From contig PMES01000054.1 in assembly GCA_003154775.1 (NCBI GenBank), positions 37,072 through 101,071 on the forward strand: a stretch of DNA of 64,000 bases, written 5' to 3'. The translations under genes were made by a program, and so were the position numbers. Under the pieces are notes generated by a model that worked only from the letters and a program-made list of their open reading frames with translations, was not told the origin of the DNA and did no database searches. Below, in pieces: positions 48,256-57,628 of this stretch. Source of the DNA: Acidobacteriota bacterium (lineage in GTDB: Bacteria; Acidobacteriota; Terriglobia; Acidiferrales; UBA7541). Within the stretch, counting starts at the first letter, position 1. Each line of letters starts with the position of its first letter.

Positions 48256-48585
48256 ATGCCCAGATTGCCGCACTACATGGCTCAGTACGATCACGAACAT
48301 GGTTCGCCTTGGAATAAGCTGCTCCGTGGCGTTGGGATCCCGCTGATTTTTGCTGGGATTATCCTTCTAGTGCTGCTGAAGTGGCGCTGGGGAGTATCGT
48401 GTTTCGTGGGCGGCTGGGTTCTCCTGTTCGTAGGACACCGGATCGAGGGCAATAACCCGGCGTTTTTCCAGGGAGCGATCTATTTGCTGGTAGGGCCGAT
48501 CTGGGTGGCCAAGGAAATATGGACGTTTCTGAGCAGGGCACAGCAAGGACAGGAGCACGACACCCTGCCCCCGAAGCAGTCCTAA
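48256..48585 (+). CDS. DUF962/Mpo1-like membrane protein
   Basis: HYMAQYDHEHGSPWNKLLRGVGIPLIFAG...GHRIEGNNPAFFQGAIYLLVGPIWV. Confidence 0.75.
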   Translation: MPRLPHYMAQYDHEHGSPWNKLLRGVGIPLIFAGIILLVLLKWRWGVSCFVGGWVLLFVGHRIEGNNPAFFQGAIYLLVGPIWVAKEIWTFLSRAQQGQEHDTLPPKQS

Positions 48586-48597
48586 GTCATTGTAAAG

Positions 48598-51375
48598 GTG
48601 GATGTTACTCAGGATACGGCGACGATGCAAAATAAAGAAAACGGGCCCGAACTGGCACCGGATGGGGCGCCTCAGCTACAGGGTGAGGCGGGCGAAATGG
48701 TGACCGAAAGCGCAGTGAACACGAGCTCTGAATTGAGGAAGCGGCGCAGCACGCGGATCGTGCAGGCGGTGCCGCTGACGGTGACCGGCGTGGACGCCCT
48801 TGGACGTCCGTTCGCCGAGCGCACCTCGACCCTCATCATCAACTGCCACGGCTGCCGCTACCAGTCCAAGCATTACGTCCTGAAAAACATGTGGGTGAAC
48901 CTGGAGGTGCCCCACCCGGATTCCGGGCATTCGCCGAGGCGCGTGCGCGGCAAGGTGGCGTGGATCCAGCGGCCACGGACGGTGCGGCAGCTCTTCCAGG
49001 TGGCCTTGGAATTGGAACAGGCCGGCAATGCCTGGGGGATAGCGTTCCCTCCCGACGATTGGTTTGTGTTTCCAGAAGAGCCGAGCTTTTCCGCAGGCGG
49101 CGGGATTCCCGCCGAATTACCGACAAGTTCGACGATGCCGCTCGCGGGAGAAGTGACACTGCCCGCAGTGGAAGCCGAAGCGGGCGGACCATTGCCGGAC
49201 AACTTGCGGGTCTTCCCGGCCCCGGCGAGCGCCACGGACGCGTCGTTGCAACTGGCGCGGCAGGTCGCGCGGCTGCTTGCGGAAGCGAAGCAGCAGATTC
49301 ATGCGGCGGCGCGCGAGGCGGCCGTGCAGGCGGTCAGCACCGAGCACCGGCTGGCCTTTGAGCAGTGGGAGCAGAAGTACGTGGCGTTTCGAGAGGAAGT
49401 AGCGCGTGAAACGGCCCAGGCCATCGGCACGATCCAGCAGGAAACGGAAACGCAGGCACGCTCCGCGCAGGCTGCCGCCGCCGAATCGTTGAAAATGGAT
49501 TTGCCGCGCTGGCTGGCGCCGCAATTGGAGCAACTGACGCACGAATTGACGGCGCAACTCGCGCGCGAAGGCGCTTTGCAGCGAGACCAGCATGAAAAGC
49601 AACTCTCCGCCGCGCACGAAACCCTGCAGACACTCTGCGGACAGGCGGAGGAAGCCGCGGCAAAACTACGCACCCAGGCCGAAGCGGTCGAATCCCAGGT
49701 GACTTCGCGGCTGGACACGGCGGCGCAGCATGCCGAAGAAGAGGCGCGGCGGCGTGAGGAGTCCACAGGGGCGCAGCGGGAAGCGCTGACGACGGCGGTG
49801 AACGAGCTGCACGAACGCGTGTCCGGCACATTGACGGAGGCGCAGAATTCCCTGCGCGAACAGCTTGCCCGCGAACTTGAGTCCGCCCAGGCGCGCTGGC
49901 AGGCTACCCTGGAATCCGCGATTCAGGCGGCCCAGGAGCGGGCGACGAGAGCGTTGCACGAGGAGACCAAGGGCTACCGCGCGGAATTACAGGAAGAGGG
50001 CGCCAAGCAGAGCACCAGCGTGCGCGAAGCAATGGAAGCGAACGCGCGGCAACTGGAAGATATTCTGGTGCGCGCCAATGGCGTGTCCGAACGTTTGGAG
50101 CAGCACGCTGCCCGGATCGAAACGGTGCAGCAGCAGGCCGTCACAGGTTTCCAGTCGCAACTCGATGAAGTCCTGAGCCTGCACCGCAATGAGTTGCAGC
50201 GCCGTTCGGAGAATCTGTTTGAGGAAATTCACGCGCGCATCCGCAGCAGCTTTGAAGCAGCCAACAGCGCGGCGCTTGAAAAGTTCGACGAACAGGTGCA
50301 GTCCCTGGTGCAGCCGCACCTGACGCACACGGAAGAGGCAATTCACCGGCTGGCGGGAGGCCGCTCGCTGCTGGATGCCGCCATGACCATGCAGCAGGAT
50401 CGCGTCCGCGCCACCGCCGACGAAGCGTTTGCCGATTCGTTGGCGCGCTTCCGCGAAAATCTGGGCACAGTGGAACAGATCTTGAACGAATCCGCGCAGG
50501 CCATTACCGGGCGCAACCTGGAAGAATTGGAAAGCAAGGCCGTGGACCTGAAGCACCACACCCTGGAAGAAATGTTCAAGTCCGCGGAATGGTACGAGAA
50601 AAAAACGCAAACCCAGTTGCAGAGTCTGACGGAAAAGCTGGCGGAACAGTCTGGCGCACAACTTCGGGAGAAGGCCGGCGAGGTTTCCAGCGTGTTCAGC
50701 AGCGAATTGAGCCAGGCGAGCCGGGGCTTTGTGGCCCAGACCCAGCAGCAATTGGAAGAATCGGTGCGCGACGCGTTTGAGCGCGTGCGAATCCTGTTTT
50801 CCGAAGCGGCCGATACTACCTCCGCTGCTTTCACCGACGAGATTCAGCGCAATGCCCGGCAGGAGCTGGATGGGTTCAACGAATTGGCGCAGAAGGGCGT
50901 CGAAGAATCGCGCGAACGCCTGGATGCGGCACGCATGGAATATGGCAACCATTTGAATTCCGGACAGGAAGATTTTCTGCGGCGCTTCCAAACCTCGATG
51001 CACGGCGCGGTGGAAAGGGGCCTGGCGGAGGCGCAGGAAAAAGTGCAATCCAGCTTCAACAGTGTGCTGGATGCGTGGAGAGCGATGGGCGACGCCAAAC
51101 AATCGGAAATGCGCGGCGAAGTGGCGCAGATCAGCGAAGAAGCGGCGGCGCAATACCGCGGGCGCCTGGAAAACATCACTAACTCCTGGATGGTGGCAAC
51201 CGTGGCTACACTGGATCATCAATCCCGCGACGTCATCGCCAAGATCGCCGCGACCGCCGAAGAGCGCTTGAAGGAAGCCACCAGCGAGGTCTTCTCACGA
51301 TTCGGGGAAACTCTGCGGGAGCGTCTGCAGCAGATTGCCGCGGGCTTCGACAAGCCCGCACCGCCGAAGCCCTGA
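48598..51375 (+). CDS. Very large PilZ-like plus coiled-coil protein (about 925 aa)
   Basis: N-terminal RKRRSTRIVQAVPLTVTGVDALGRPF (PilZ-like RxxxR), then about 700 aa of Ala/Glu/Gln/Arg heptad-like sequence; GTG start, alternative ATG at 48625. Confidence 0.75.
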   Translation: MDVTQDTATMQNKENGPELAPDGAPQLQGEAGEMVTESAVNTSSELRKRRSTRIVQAVPLTVTGVDALGRPFAERTSTLIINCHGCRYQSKHYVLKNMWVNLEVPHPDSGHSPRRVRGKVAWIQRPRTVRQLFQVALELEQAGNAWGIAFPPDDWFVFPEEPSFSAGGGIPAELPTSSTMPLAGEVTLPAVEAEAGGPLPDNLRVFPAPASATDASLQLARQVARLLAEAKQQIHAAAREAAVQAVSTEHRLAFEQWEQKYVAFREEVARETAQAIGTIQQETETQARSAQAAAAESLKMDLPRWLAPQLEQLTHELTAQLAREGALQRDQHEKQLSAAHETLQTLCGQAEEAAAKLRTQAEAVESQVTSRLDTAAQHAEEEARRREESTGAQREALTTAVNELHERVSGTLTEAQNSLREQLARELESAQARWQATLESAIQAAQERATRALHEETKGYRAELQEEGAKQSTSVREAMEANARQLEDILVRANGVSERLEQHAARIETVQQQAVTGFQSQLDEVLSLHRNELQRRSENLFEEIHARIRSSFEAANSAALEKFDEQVQSLVQPHLTHTEEAIHRLAGGRSLLDAAMTMQQDRVRATADEAFADSLARFRENLGTVEQILNESAQAITGRNLEELESKAVDLKHHTLEEMFKSAEWYEKKTQTQLQSLTEKLAEQSGAQLREKAGEVSSVFSSELSQASRGFVAQTQQQLEESVRDAFERVRILFSEAADTTSAAFTDEIQRNARQELDGFNELAQKGVEESRERLDAARMEYGNHLNSGQEDFLRRFQTSMHGAVERGLAEAQEKVQSSFNSVLDAWRAMGDAKQSEMRGEVAQISEEAAAQYRGRLENITNSWMVATVATLDHQSRDVIAKIAATAEERLKEATSEVFSRFGETLRERLQQIAAGFDKPAPPKP

Positions 51376-51453
51376 GCGGGCTGCGCGCGTCGTTGGCCGG
51401 TTGTGAAGTGATTCCACTAGCTATGGCGGGCGACTTGTGGCAACCTATCTCGC

Positions 51454-51585
51454 ATGGGAAACAGAGACGCTAGAAAACGTGAAGCGAAGAAGCCCAAGAA
51501 AAAAGAGCCCAAGGGCGTTCCTCCCAGGCGTGACGCTGGCCAGTTGACGGTGCAGAACGTGAAGCCAACACCTGACTCAAAGTGA
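51454..51585 (+). CDS. Small Lys/Arg-rich protein (43 aa), absent from the supplied ORF track
   Basis: Manual translation MGNRDARKREAKKPKKKEPKGVPPRRDAGQLTVQNVKPTPDSK*. Confidence 0.5.
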   Translation: MGNRDARKREAKKPKKKEPKGVPPRRDAGQLTVQNVKPTPDSK

Positions 51586-51689
51586 CGCCTGCCGATTGCC
51601 GCTCGGGGCATCCAGTACACGGGCATTCCCCCTCCTAACGCTCCGTTCGCGAGCGCGGGTCAAGCCCTGTATAATTCATAGGATTGTTT

Positions 51690-52370
51690 ATGGCCAACCG
51701 AGCGTATCTGCGCGTGTGGACGCGCGACTTTTCCGAAGAAACGATGATCGCGGAGTTTGCGCGATTCCTCGCCAGCGTTCCCCTGTCCGAATCGCACGCG
51801 GGTTTTGATCAGCTTACAGTGCAGGCCGTGGATGCGACGGAAATACCTATCGTGGAGTGGGACTTCCGCGAGCAGAATTACGGCCCGGCGGAAGTCGCGG
51901 CGCTCGCCGCGCAGCAGCTCTATGCGGATGTCGCCTACATTGTCGATGCCAAGTGGGATTTGTGGGCCTTCGACATCGAGACGTTGAAGTGGCAACACGG
52001 TCCGCAGCCGCTGGTGATCCTGTGCCAGGGGAAAGACTACGACGACGGCGCGGCGGCAACCGAGGGCCAGTTTTCCGCGGACCTGGGCTTCGAGCATCTC
52101 TTCACCGGGCATGCCGGGCTGCTCGCACCCGGCGCGGCCTCGGACCCGTTTGCCGGCTCCGATCACCCCATTGAGAAAACCTTCCGAAGCTGGATGACCA
52201 GCGGGGAGAACCTGAAGCAGTATCACCAGAAGACCAGGGAAAACATCCAAAAGTTATTCGCATGGGTGGAAGCGGTGGAGCACGCCTTGCCGGTGCAGCG
52301 CAGCGAGTTGTGGAGCGAGGGGGAAGAGAATTTTGAGGCGCGGCTGGATGCGATTCTGGGCCAGCGCTAG
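51690..52370 (+). CDS. Hypothetical protein
   Basis: Intact 227 aa ORF (MANRAYLRVWTRDFSEETMIAEFARFLASV...), start at 51690. Confidence 0.65.
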   Translation: MANRAYLRVWTRDFSEETMIAEFARFLASVPLSESHAGFDQLTVQAVDATEIPIVEWDFREQNYGPAEVAALAAQQLYADVAYIVDAKWDLWAFDIETLKWQHGPQPLVILCQGKDYDDGAAATEGQFSADLGFEHLFTGHAGLLAPGAASDPFAGSDHPIEKTFRSWMTSGENLKQYHQKTRENIQKLFAWVEAVEHALPVQRSELWSEGEENFEARLDAILGQR

Positions 52371-52974
52371 TGCTTTGACTCGCCGTTGTAGCGGCCGCTT
52401 TCCGAAGCGGGCGCTTTTCTTTTTGTTCCTGGCGAGCACGTTCGCAAGCGCCCAGACGACACAGAAACCGGCGACGAAAAAAACGACCGCAAGGCGGGTG
52501 AATGAATTGACGCTAGCGGGATTGCGGCCAGGGAAAGACAACTTGGCGCGGGCCGCAGAACTGAATAAACGATTTGGAAATAGAAAGGAATTGCCTGGAG
52601 GCCAGACAGCCTGGTTTGACGCATGCAGGGATTCGTCGCTGACCGTAGACAGCGACAAGGAGAAAAGAATTCAAGTAATTCGGGTGGGATTTTATTGCTG
52701 TTCCACGGTGGATTGCGAAGGGCCGCCCGGACCGTGGAAAACGGGCCGCGGGCTTCGCGTGGGAGACGCAGCGGCAAAGGTGGCGCAACTGTATGGAGAG
52801 CCGGATTCGCGGAGTCCTAGCACGAAGGACGGGCAACCGTTAGAATTGTGGTATTACGCGTTCGACTGGGCGGGACCGGATGTGCCGCAAGTGATGGAAG
52901 TGCTTTGCACGAAGGAAAAGGACGGGCAGCCGGGACGCGTAGTGGAGATCACGCTGGCGGCGCCCAGCTTGTAG
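52333..52974 (+). CDS. Exported hypothetical protein
   Basis: Hydrophobic N-terminus ALFFLFLASTFASAQ; internal start likely. Confidence 0.6.
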   Translation: MRRGWMRFWASASALTRRCSGRFPKRALFFLFLASTFASAQTTQKPATKKTTARRVNELTLAGLRPGKDNLARAAELNKRFGNRKELPGGQTAWFDACRDSSLTVDSDKEKRIQVIRVGFYCCSTVDCEGPPGPWKTGRGLRVGDAAAKVAQLYGEPDSRSPSTKDGQPLELWYYAFDWAGPDVPQVMEVLCTKEKDGQPGRVVEITLAAPSL

Positions 52975-53125
52975 CTAGCTAAGCGGAAGCGCGGTGGGGC
53001 GGTTACTTCGCGGTGATTGGCGCGTCTATGAAGGAGTTGAAAGTTGAAGAGTTCAAGAGTTAACGAGTTTAAGAGTGTAAGAGTTTAAGAGTTGAACAGC
53101 CCGGGTAGGAGAGGAAAGGACCAGG

Positions 53126-53794
53126 ATGCTGCGTGCACTTGTGCAATTGGCGAAGTCCGAAGAAAAAGCTACCCATTCCCCGGGCGGCCGCTGTTTGCAT
53201 TTGCCGCGCTATGCCGCGTGCTTTGGCCTGCTGGTGATCGCCGCGTCTTTGCAGGGCTGTGGCTTCGGCTTCGATGCGTCAAAACCCGCCGCAGACGCCG
53301 CGCAGAAGCCCGCCATTCCCGAGGAAATTCAGGATGCCACAAAATCGCTTTTAGGGAGCGAGGCGCAGGTCTTGCTTTTTGGCGACCTGGCAAAGACGGG
53401 CAAGCAGCAATTTCTGGCGGCAAATGTTGTGCCAAACACTCCAAAAAGTACGGTTGCCGGCATGGTGATAACGCGGGCCGTGATCGCCGAAAACGAAGAT
53501 GGCAAGTGGGTTGAGCTGGTGCGGTGTGACGAATACCTGAAGAACGCGAAAGGCTACCTGGCGCTCACGCCACTGCAAGCCGTGAGCGGCTGGAGACTGC
53601 AGTACGAAAACAGCGCGGAGCAAGGAATGGCGCTTTACCTGACGCCCGTGCAGGCGGGCACGAGCGGGCGCACACTGCCCATCGCGGTTCGTTGGAACCC
53701 CGCGACGAAACGCTATCAGTCCATGGACTACTCCTACACCAATTTCCTGGGTGAAGCCCCCACGCTCCAAAATTCGAGGTCCACATTGCGATGA
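53126..53794 (+). CDS. Probable lipoprotein, hypothetical
   Basis: LLVIAASLQGCGFGFDASKP lipobox-like; 4-bp overlap with the ABC exporter gene. Confidence 0.65.
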   Translation: MLRALVQLAKSEEKATHSPGGRCLHLPRYAACFGLLVIAASLQGCGFGFDASKPAADAAQKPAIPEEIQDATKSLLGSEAQVLLFGDLAKTGKQQFLAANVVPNTPKSTVAGMVITRAVIAENEDGKWVELVRCDEYLKNAKGYLALTPLQAVSGWRLQYENSAEQGMALYLTPVQAGTSGRTLPIAVRWNPATKRYQSMDYSYTNFLGEAPTLQNSRSTLR

Positions 53795-55728
53795 GCACGG
53801 CGGCCGCAGCCCTGCGCGCAGGGGAGCCCGCGAAGAAGGGCGCCAAGGTCTCTTCATGGGAGAATCTGCGCGGCCTGCTGCCCTATTTGGGGCGCTACAA
53901 AGGCGCGATTGCGCTGGGCATGCTCACGCTGTTACTGATGGGGCTGATCGGAAACGTGGTGCCGCTGACGACGGGGATCATCACGGACACGCTGGCGGGG
54001 AGCCCGCGGCCGTTTGAACTCGCGATGCATGGCGCGCATGACGTTCCGCCGCTGAGTTGGCTGAGCGATCTGGTGCCCTACTACCAACCGCACAGCCGGC
54101 GCACGTTGTGGATTTATTGCGTGATACTGATCGGGTGCATTGCGCTGAAGGGCTTGATGTCGTTCGCAACGCGCTGGGTCCTGATCGGCATTTCGCGCGA
54201 CATTGAATTCGATATCCGCAACGATGTTCTGGACCGGCTGCTGGTGATGGAGTCGGAATTTTACGTGCGCAACCGCACGGGCGAACTGATGTCCCGCGCG
54301 ACGAACGATTTGAATTCCGTGCGCATGGTGCTGGGCCCGGGAATCATGTACAGCGGCACGACCATCGTGACCATGGTTTTATCGATCTCGGTGATGGTGG
54401 TTTTGTCGAAATCGCTGACTTTATGGGTGCTGTTGCCGGTTCCGGTGGTGGCGATCACGGTGCGGCATTTCGGCAAAGTGATCCACGAGTTGTACGAAAA
54501 GATTCAAGCTTCACTGGCAACGCTTTCCGCCAAAGTACAGGAGAATCTCTCCGGGGTGCGAGTGATTCGAGCGTATGCGCAGGAAGAGGCGGAGATTCAC
54601 CTATTTGACGAGCCGAACCGCGAATACGTGGCGAAAAACGTGCAGTTGATCCGGATGTGGAGCATGTTCATGCCGTCGCTGCAGGCGCTGATCGGGACGA
54701 CGTTCCTAATCGTGCTGTGGCAGGGCGGTTACCGTTTCCTGTACGGACAGATGTCGCTGGGCGCGCTGATTACTTTCAACACGTATTTGAGTTTTCTCGT
54801 ATGGCCGATGATCGCCCTCGGCTGGGTGACGAATATTTTTCAGCGCGGCGCGGCGTCCATGGGGCGGTTGAATTACATCCTGCGGGCCAAGACGCAGATT
54901 GACGATCGCGACGCGAAACTCCCCGCGGGAAGACAGCCTGAGGGCAACATCGAGTTCCGTAATTTAAACTTCACTTACCCTACGAGGCTTTCCGGGAACG
55001 GCGCGCCCGCTTCCAACGGCCACGTTCCTCAGCCGGTGTTGCGCAACATCAATCTGACAATTCCCGCCGGCTCAACGCTCGCCGTTGTCGGGCCCACGGG
55101 CAGCGGCAAGACGACCCTGGCGGCGCTGGTGGCGCGGCTCTGGGAAGTGCCAGCAGGCCAGTTGCTGATCGACGGGCACGCCATCCGCGAATGGCCGCTG
55201 GAAACGCTGCGTCGCGCGATCGGCTACGTGCCGCAGGATACTTTTCTGTTTAGCGAAACGGTGGGGGAGAACATTGCGTTCGGCGTGCCGGCGCACGATC
55301 CAGTTGAGGTTCAGGAAGCCGCGAAAATCGCCAGCTTGCATGGCGACGTTGAGGGCTTCGCGAAGAAATACGAAACGATGGTAGGCGAGCGCGGCATCAC
55401 GCTTTCCGGCGGGCAGAAACAGCGCACCGCCATCGCTCGCGCGATTGTCCGCGATCCCCGGATTCTGATCCTGGACGATTCCCTTTCCGCCGTGGATACG
55501 CAGACCGAAGAAAAAATCCTGGGGCAATTGCGGGGCGTGATGCGCGGCCGCACCACCATTCTGATCGCCCACCGCACGTCCACGGTGCGCGACGCCGACC
55601 AGATCGTGGTGCTAAAGGACGGCCAGATCATCGAGCGCGGCACGCACGACGAATTGCTGGCGCGCCAGGGCTACTACGCGGATTTGTATCAGAAGCAGTT
55701 GCTGGAAGAAGAGCTCGAACGGGCATGA
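53791..55728 (+). CDS. ABC exporter half-transporter, NBD with non-canonical Walker B (DD)
   Basis: TM domain; GPTGSGKTTLAALV, LSGGQKQRTAIARAI, RILILDDSLSAVD. Confidence 0.92.
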   Translation: MSTAAAALRAGEPAKKGAKVSSWENLRGLLPYLGRYKGAIALGMLTLLLMGLIGNVVPLTTGIITDTLAGSPRPFELAMHGAHDVPPLSWLSDLVPYYQPHSRRTLWIYCVILIGCIALKGLMSFATRWVLIGISRDIEFDIRNDVLDRLLVMESEFYVRNRTGELMSRATNDLNSVRMVLGPGIMYSGTTIVTMVLSISVMVVLSKSLTLWVLLPVPVVAITVRHFGKVIHELYEKIQASLATLSAKVQENLSGVRVIRAYAQEEAEIHLFDEPNREYVAKNVQLIRMWSMFMPSLQALIGTTFLIVLWQGGYRFLYGQMSLGALITFNTYLSFLVWPMIALGWVTNIFQRGAASMGRLNYILRAKTQIDDRDAKLPAGRQPEGNIEFRNLNFTYPTRLSGNGAPASNGHVPQPVLRNINLTIPAGSTLAVVGPTGSGKTTLAALVARLWEVPAGQLLIDGHAIREWPLETLRRAIGYVPQDTFLFSETVGENIAFGVPAHDPVEVQEAAKIASLHGDVEGFAKKYETMVGERGITLSGGQKQRTAIARAIVRDPRILILDDSLSAVDTQTEEKILGQLRGVMRGRTTILIAHRTSTVRDADQIVVLKDGQIIERGTHDELLARQGYYADLYQKQLLEEELERA

Positions 55729-57614
55729 GCAATATTCAAGAAGAAGAAGCGATAGGAAAAGCGTACGACTCGCGGCTAATGAAGCGGCTGCTGGAGTACA
55801 TGCGGCCGTACAAGTGGCGCGTGGTGTTCGCAATGGCGCTAGTGTCCGTGGTGACGCCGCTGGAGCTGGCTCCGCCGGCGCTTTTCTGGAAGGCCATCGA
55901 CAAATACCTGATACCCGGCACCACGGGAATTATCAGCGTGGCAGAGGCAAAGCATGGGTTGCTGCTGATCAGCGCGATTTACATACTCGTGCTTCTGTTC
56001 GATTTTCTGGCGCAATACGTTCAAATCCGGATCATGCAGCGCGTCGGGCAACAGACGATGTACGACATGCGCAAGGAGATCTTCGGGCACCTGCAGCGGC
56101 TGCCCATGACTTATTTCGACAAGAACCCGGTGGGACGGCTGATGACGAGGGTGACCACGGACGTGGACGCGCTGAACGACCTCTTTGCGGCCGGCGTCGT
56201 GACCATGATCAATGATTTCTTCCTGCTGGCGGTGATGGCCATCTTGCTGTTTTCCATTGACCGCAGGCTGGCGCTGGACGCGCTGGTGGTGCTGCCCTTC
56301 ATTTTTGTGGTGACGCTGGTGTTTCGCAAATACGTGCGCGACGCGAACCGGAAGATCCGGACGGCCATCGCGCGGATCAACGCGTTCTTGCAGGAATACA
56401 TTTCCGGAATGAGCGTGGTGCAGCTTTTCAACCGCGAGCGCCAAGCGCGAGAGGAGTTTGCGCGCCGGAACAAGGACAACATGCTGGCGTGGCGGGATGC
56501 CATCCTCGCGTATGCGCTGTTTTATCCCGTGGTGGAATTCCTGAGCTTCGCGACCATCGCCCTGATCTACTATTCGGGAGGCAACCGGATACTGGGCGGA
56601 ACACTGAGCCTGGGTGTTCTGACCGCGTTCACGATGTACGCGCAAAGATTCTTCCGGCCGATTCAGGACTTGAGCGAGAAATTCAACATTTTGCAGTCGG
56701 CGATGGCGGCTTCCGAACGCATCTTCAAGCTGCTGGATGAGCCGATTACCATCGACACGAATCTCAATGCGCAAGCGATCGTGAAGCCGCGGGGCGAAGT
56801 GGAATTCCGCAATGTTTGGTTCAGCTACCGCGACGTAGCCGAACCCGCCGACGAGGACTGGGTGCTGCGCGATGTTTCCTTCCGCATGCTGCCCGGACAA
56901 TCGTTTGCCATCGTGGGCCACACGGGCGCGGGCAAGACCACGCTGATTTCGCTGCTGCTGCGCTTCTACGATATTCAGCGCGGCCAGATTCTTCTGGATG
57001 GCGTTGATATTCGCCTGCTGAATCTGCAGGAATTACGCAAGCAGTTTGGCATTGTGCTGCAGGACCCTTTCCTTTTCACCGGCACCATCGAATCGAATGT
57101 CCGGCTGGGCACACCGGGAATCACGCGGGAAGATGTGGAGCACGCGCTGCGGGAAATCGGGCTGGGCGAGTTTATTCGATCGCTGCCGCAAGGCGTGGCC
57201 ACGGATGTGAACGAGCGCGGCTCCACGCTTTCCGTCGGCCAGCGGCAACTGATCAGCTTCGCGCGGGCGCTGGCGCACAATCCGCGCTTCCTGATTTTGG
57301 ACGAAGCCACGTCCAGCGTGGACACAAAGACGGAATTGCTGATTCGCGAGGCGCTGAACCGGCTGCTGACGGGCCGCACGGCGCTGGTCATCGCCCACCG
57401 CTTGAGCACCATTCAGGACGCCGACCACATCCTAGTCTTTCACAAAGGCCGCCTGCGCGAGCAGGGCGCGCATCAGGAACTGCTTGCGCAGCGCGGCATT
57501 TACTATCGCCTGTACCAGTTGCAGTATAAGGAGCAGGAGCTCCACGAACCGCTGGCTAACGATCGCCTGGCAGGCTCTTCACCGCTGCCGGCTTCGCTCC
57601 CCACCAGCGATTGA
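55725..57614 (+). CDS. ABC exporter half-transporter, NBD with canonical Walker B and LSVGQ signature
   Basis: GHTGAGKTTLISLL, LSVGQRQLISFARAL, RFLILDEATSSVD; ATGA-coupled to the preceding gene. Confidence 0.92.
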   Translation: MSNIQEEEAIGKAYDSRLMKRLLEYMRPYKWRVVFAMALVSVVTPLELAPPALFWKAIDKYLIPGTTGIISVAEAKHGLLLISAIYILVLLFDFLAQYVQIRIMQRVGQQTMYDMRKEIFGHLQRLPMTYFDKNPVGRLMTRVTTDVDALNDLFAAGVVTMINDFFLLAVMAILLFSIDRRLALDALVVLPFIFVVTLVFRKYVRDANRKIRTAIARINAFLQEYISGMSVVQLFNRERQAREEFARRNKDNMLAWRDAILAYALFYPVVEFLSFATIALIYYSGGNRILGGTLSLGVLTAFTMYAQRFFRPIQDLSEKFNILQSAMAASERIFKLLDEPITIDTNLNAQAIVKPRGEVEFRNVWFSYRDVAEPADEDWVLRDVSFRMLPGQSFAIVGHTGAGKTTLISLLLRFYDIQRGQILLDGVDIRLLNLQELRKQFGIVLQDPFLFTGTIESNVRLGTPGITREDVEHALREIGLGEFIRSLPQGVATDVNERGSTLSVGQRQLISFARALAHNPRFLILDEATSSVDTKTELLIREALNRLLTGRTALVIAHRLSTIQDADHILVFHKGRLREQGAHQELLAQRGIYYRLYQLQYKEQELHEPLANDRLAGSSPLPASLPTSD

Positions 57615-57628
57615 GCATTCTTTCTCTC

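Noticed and set aside
49987-51222. 411-aa minus-strand ORF antisense to the PilZ/coiled-coil gene
   Set aside because: Shadow ORF; the sense frame is continuous for 925 codons with a coherent coiled-coil pattern
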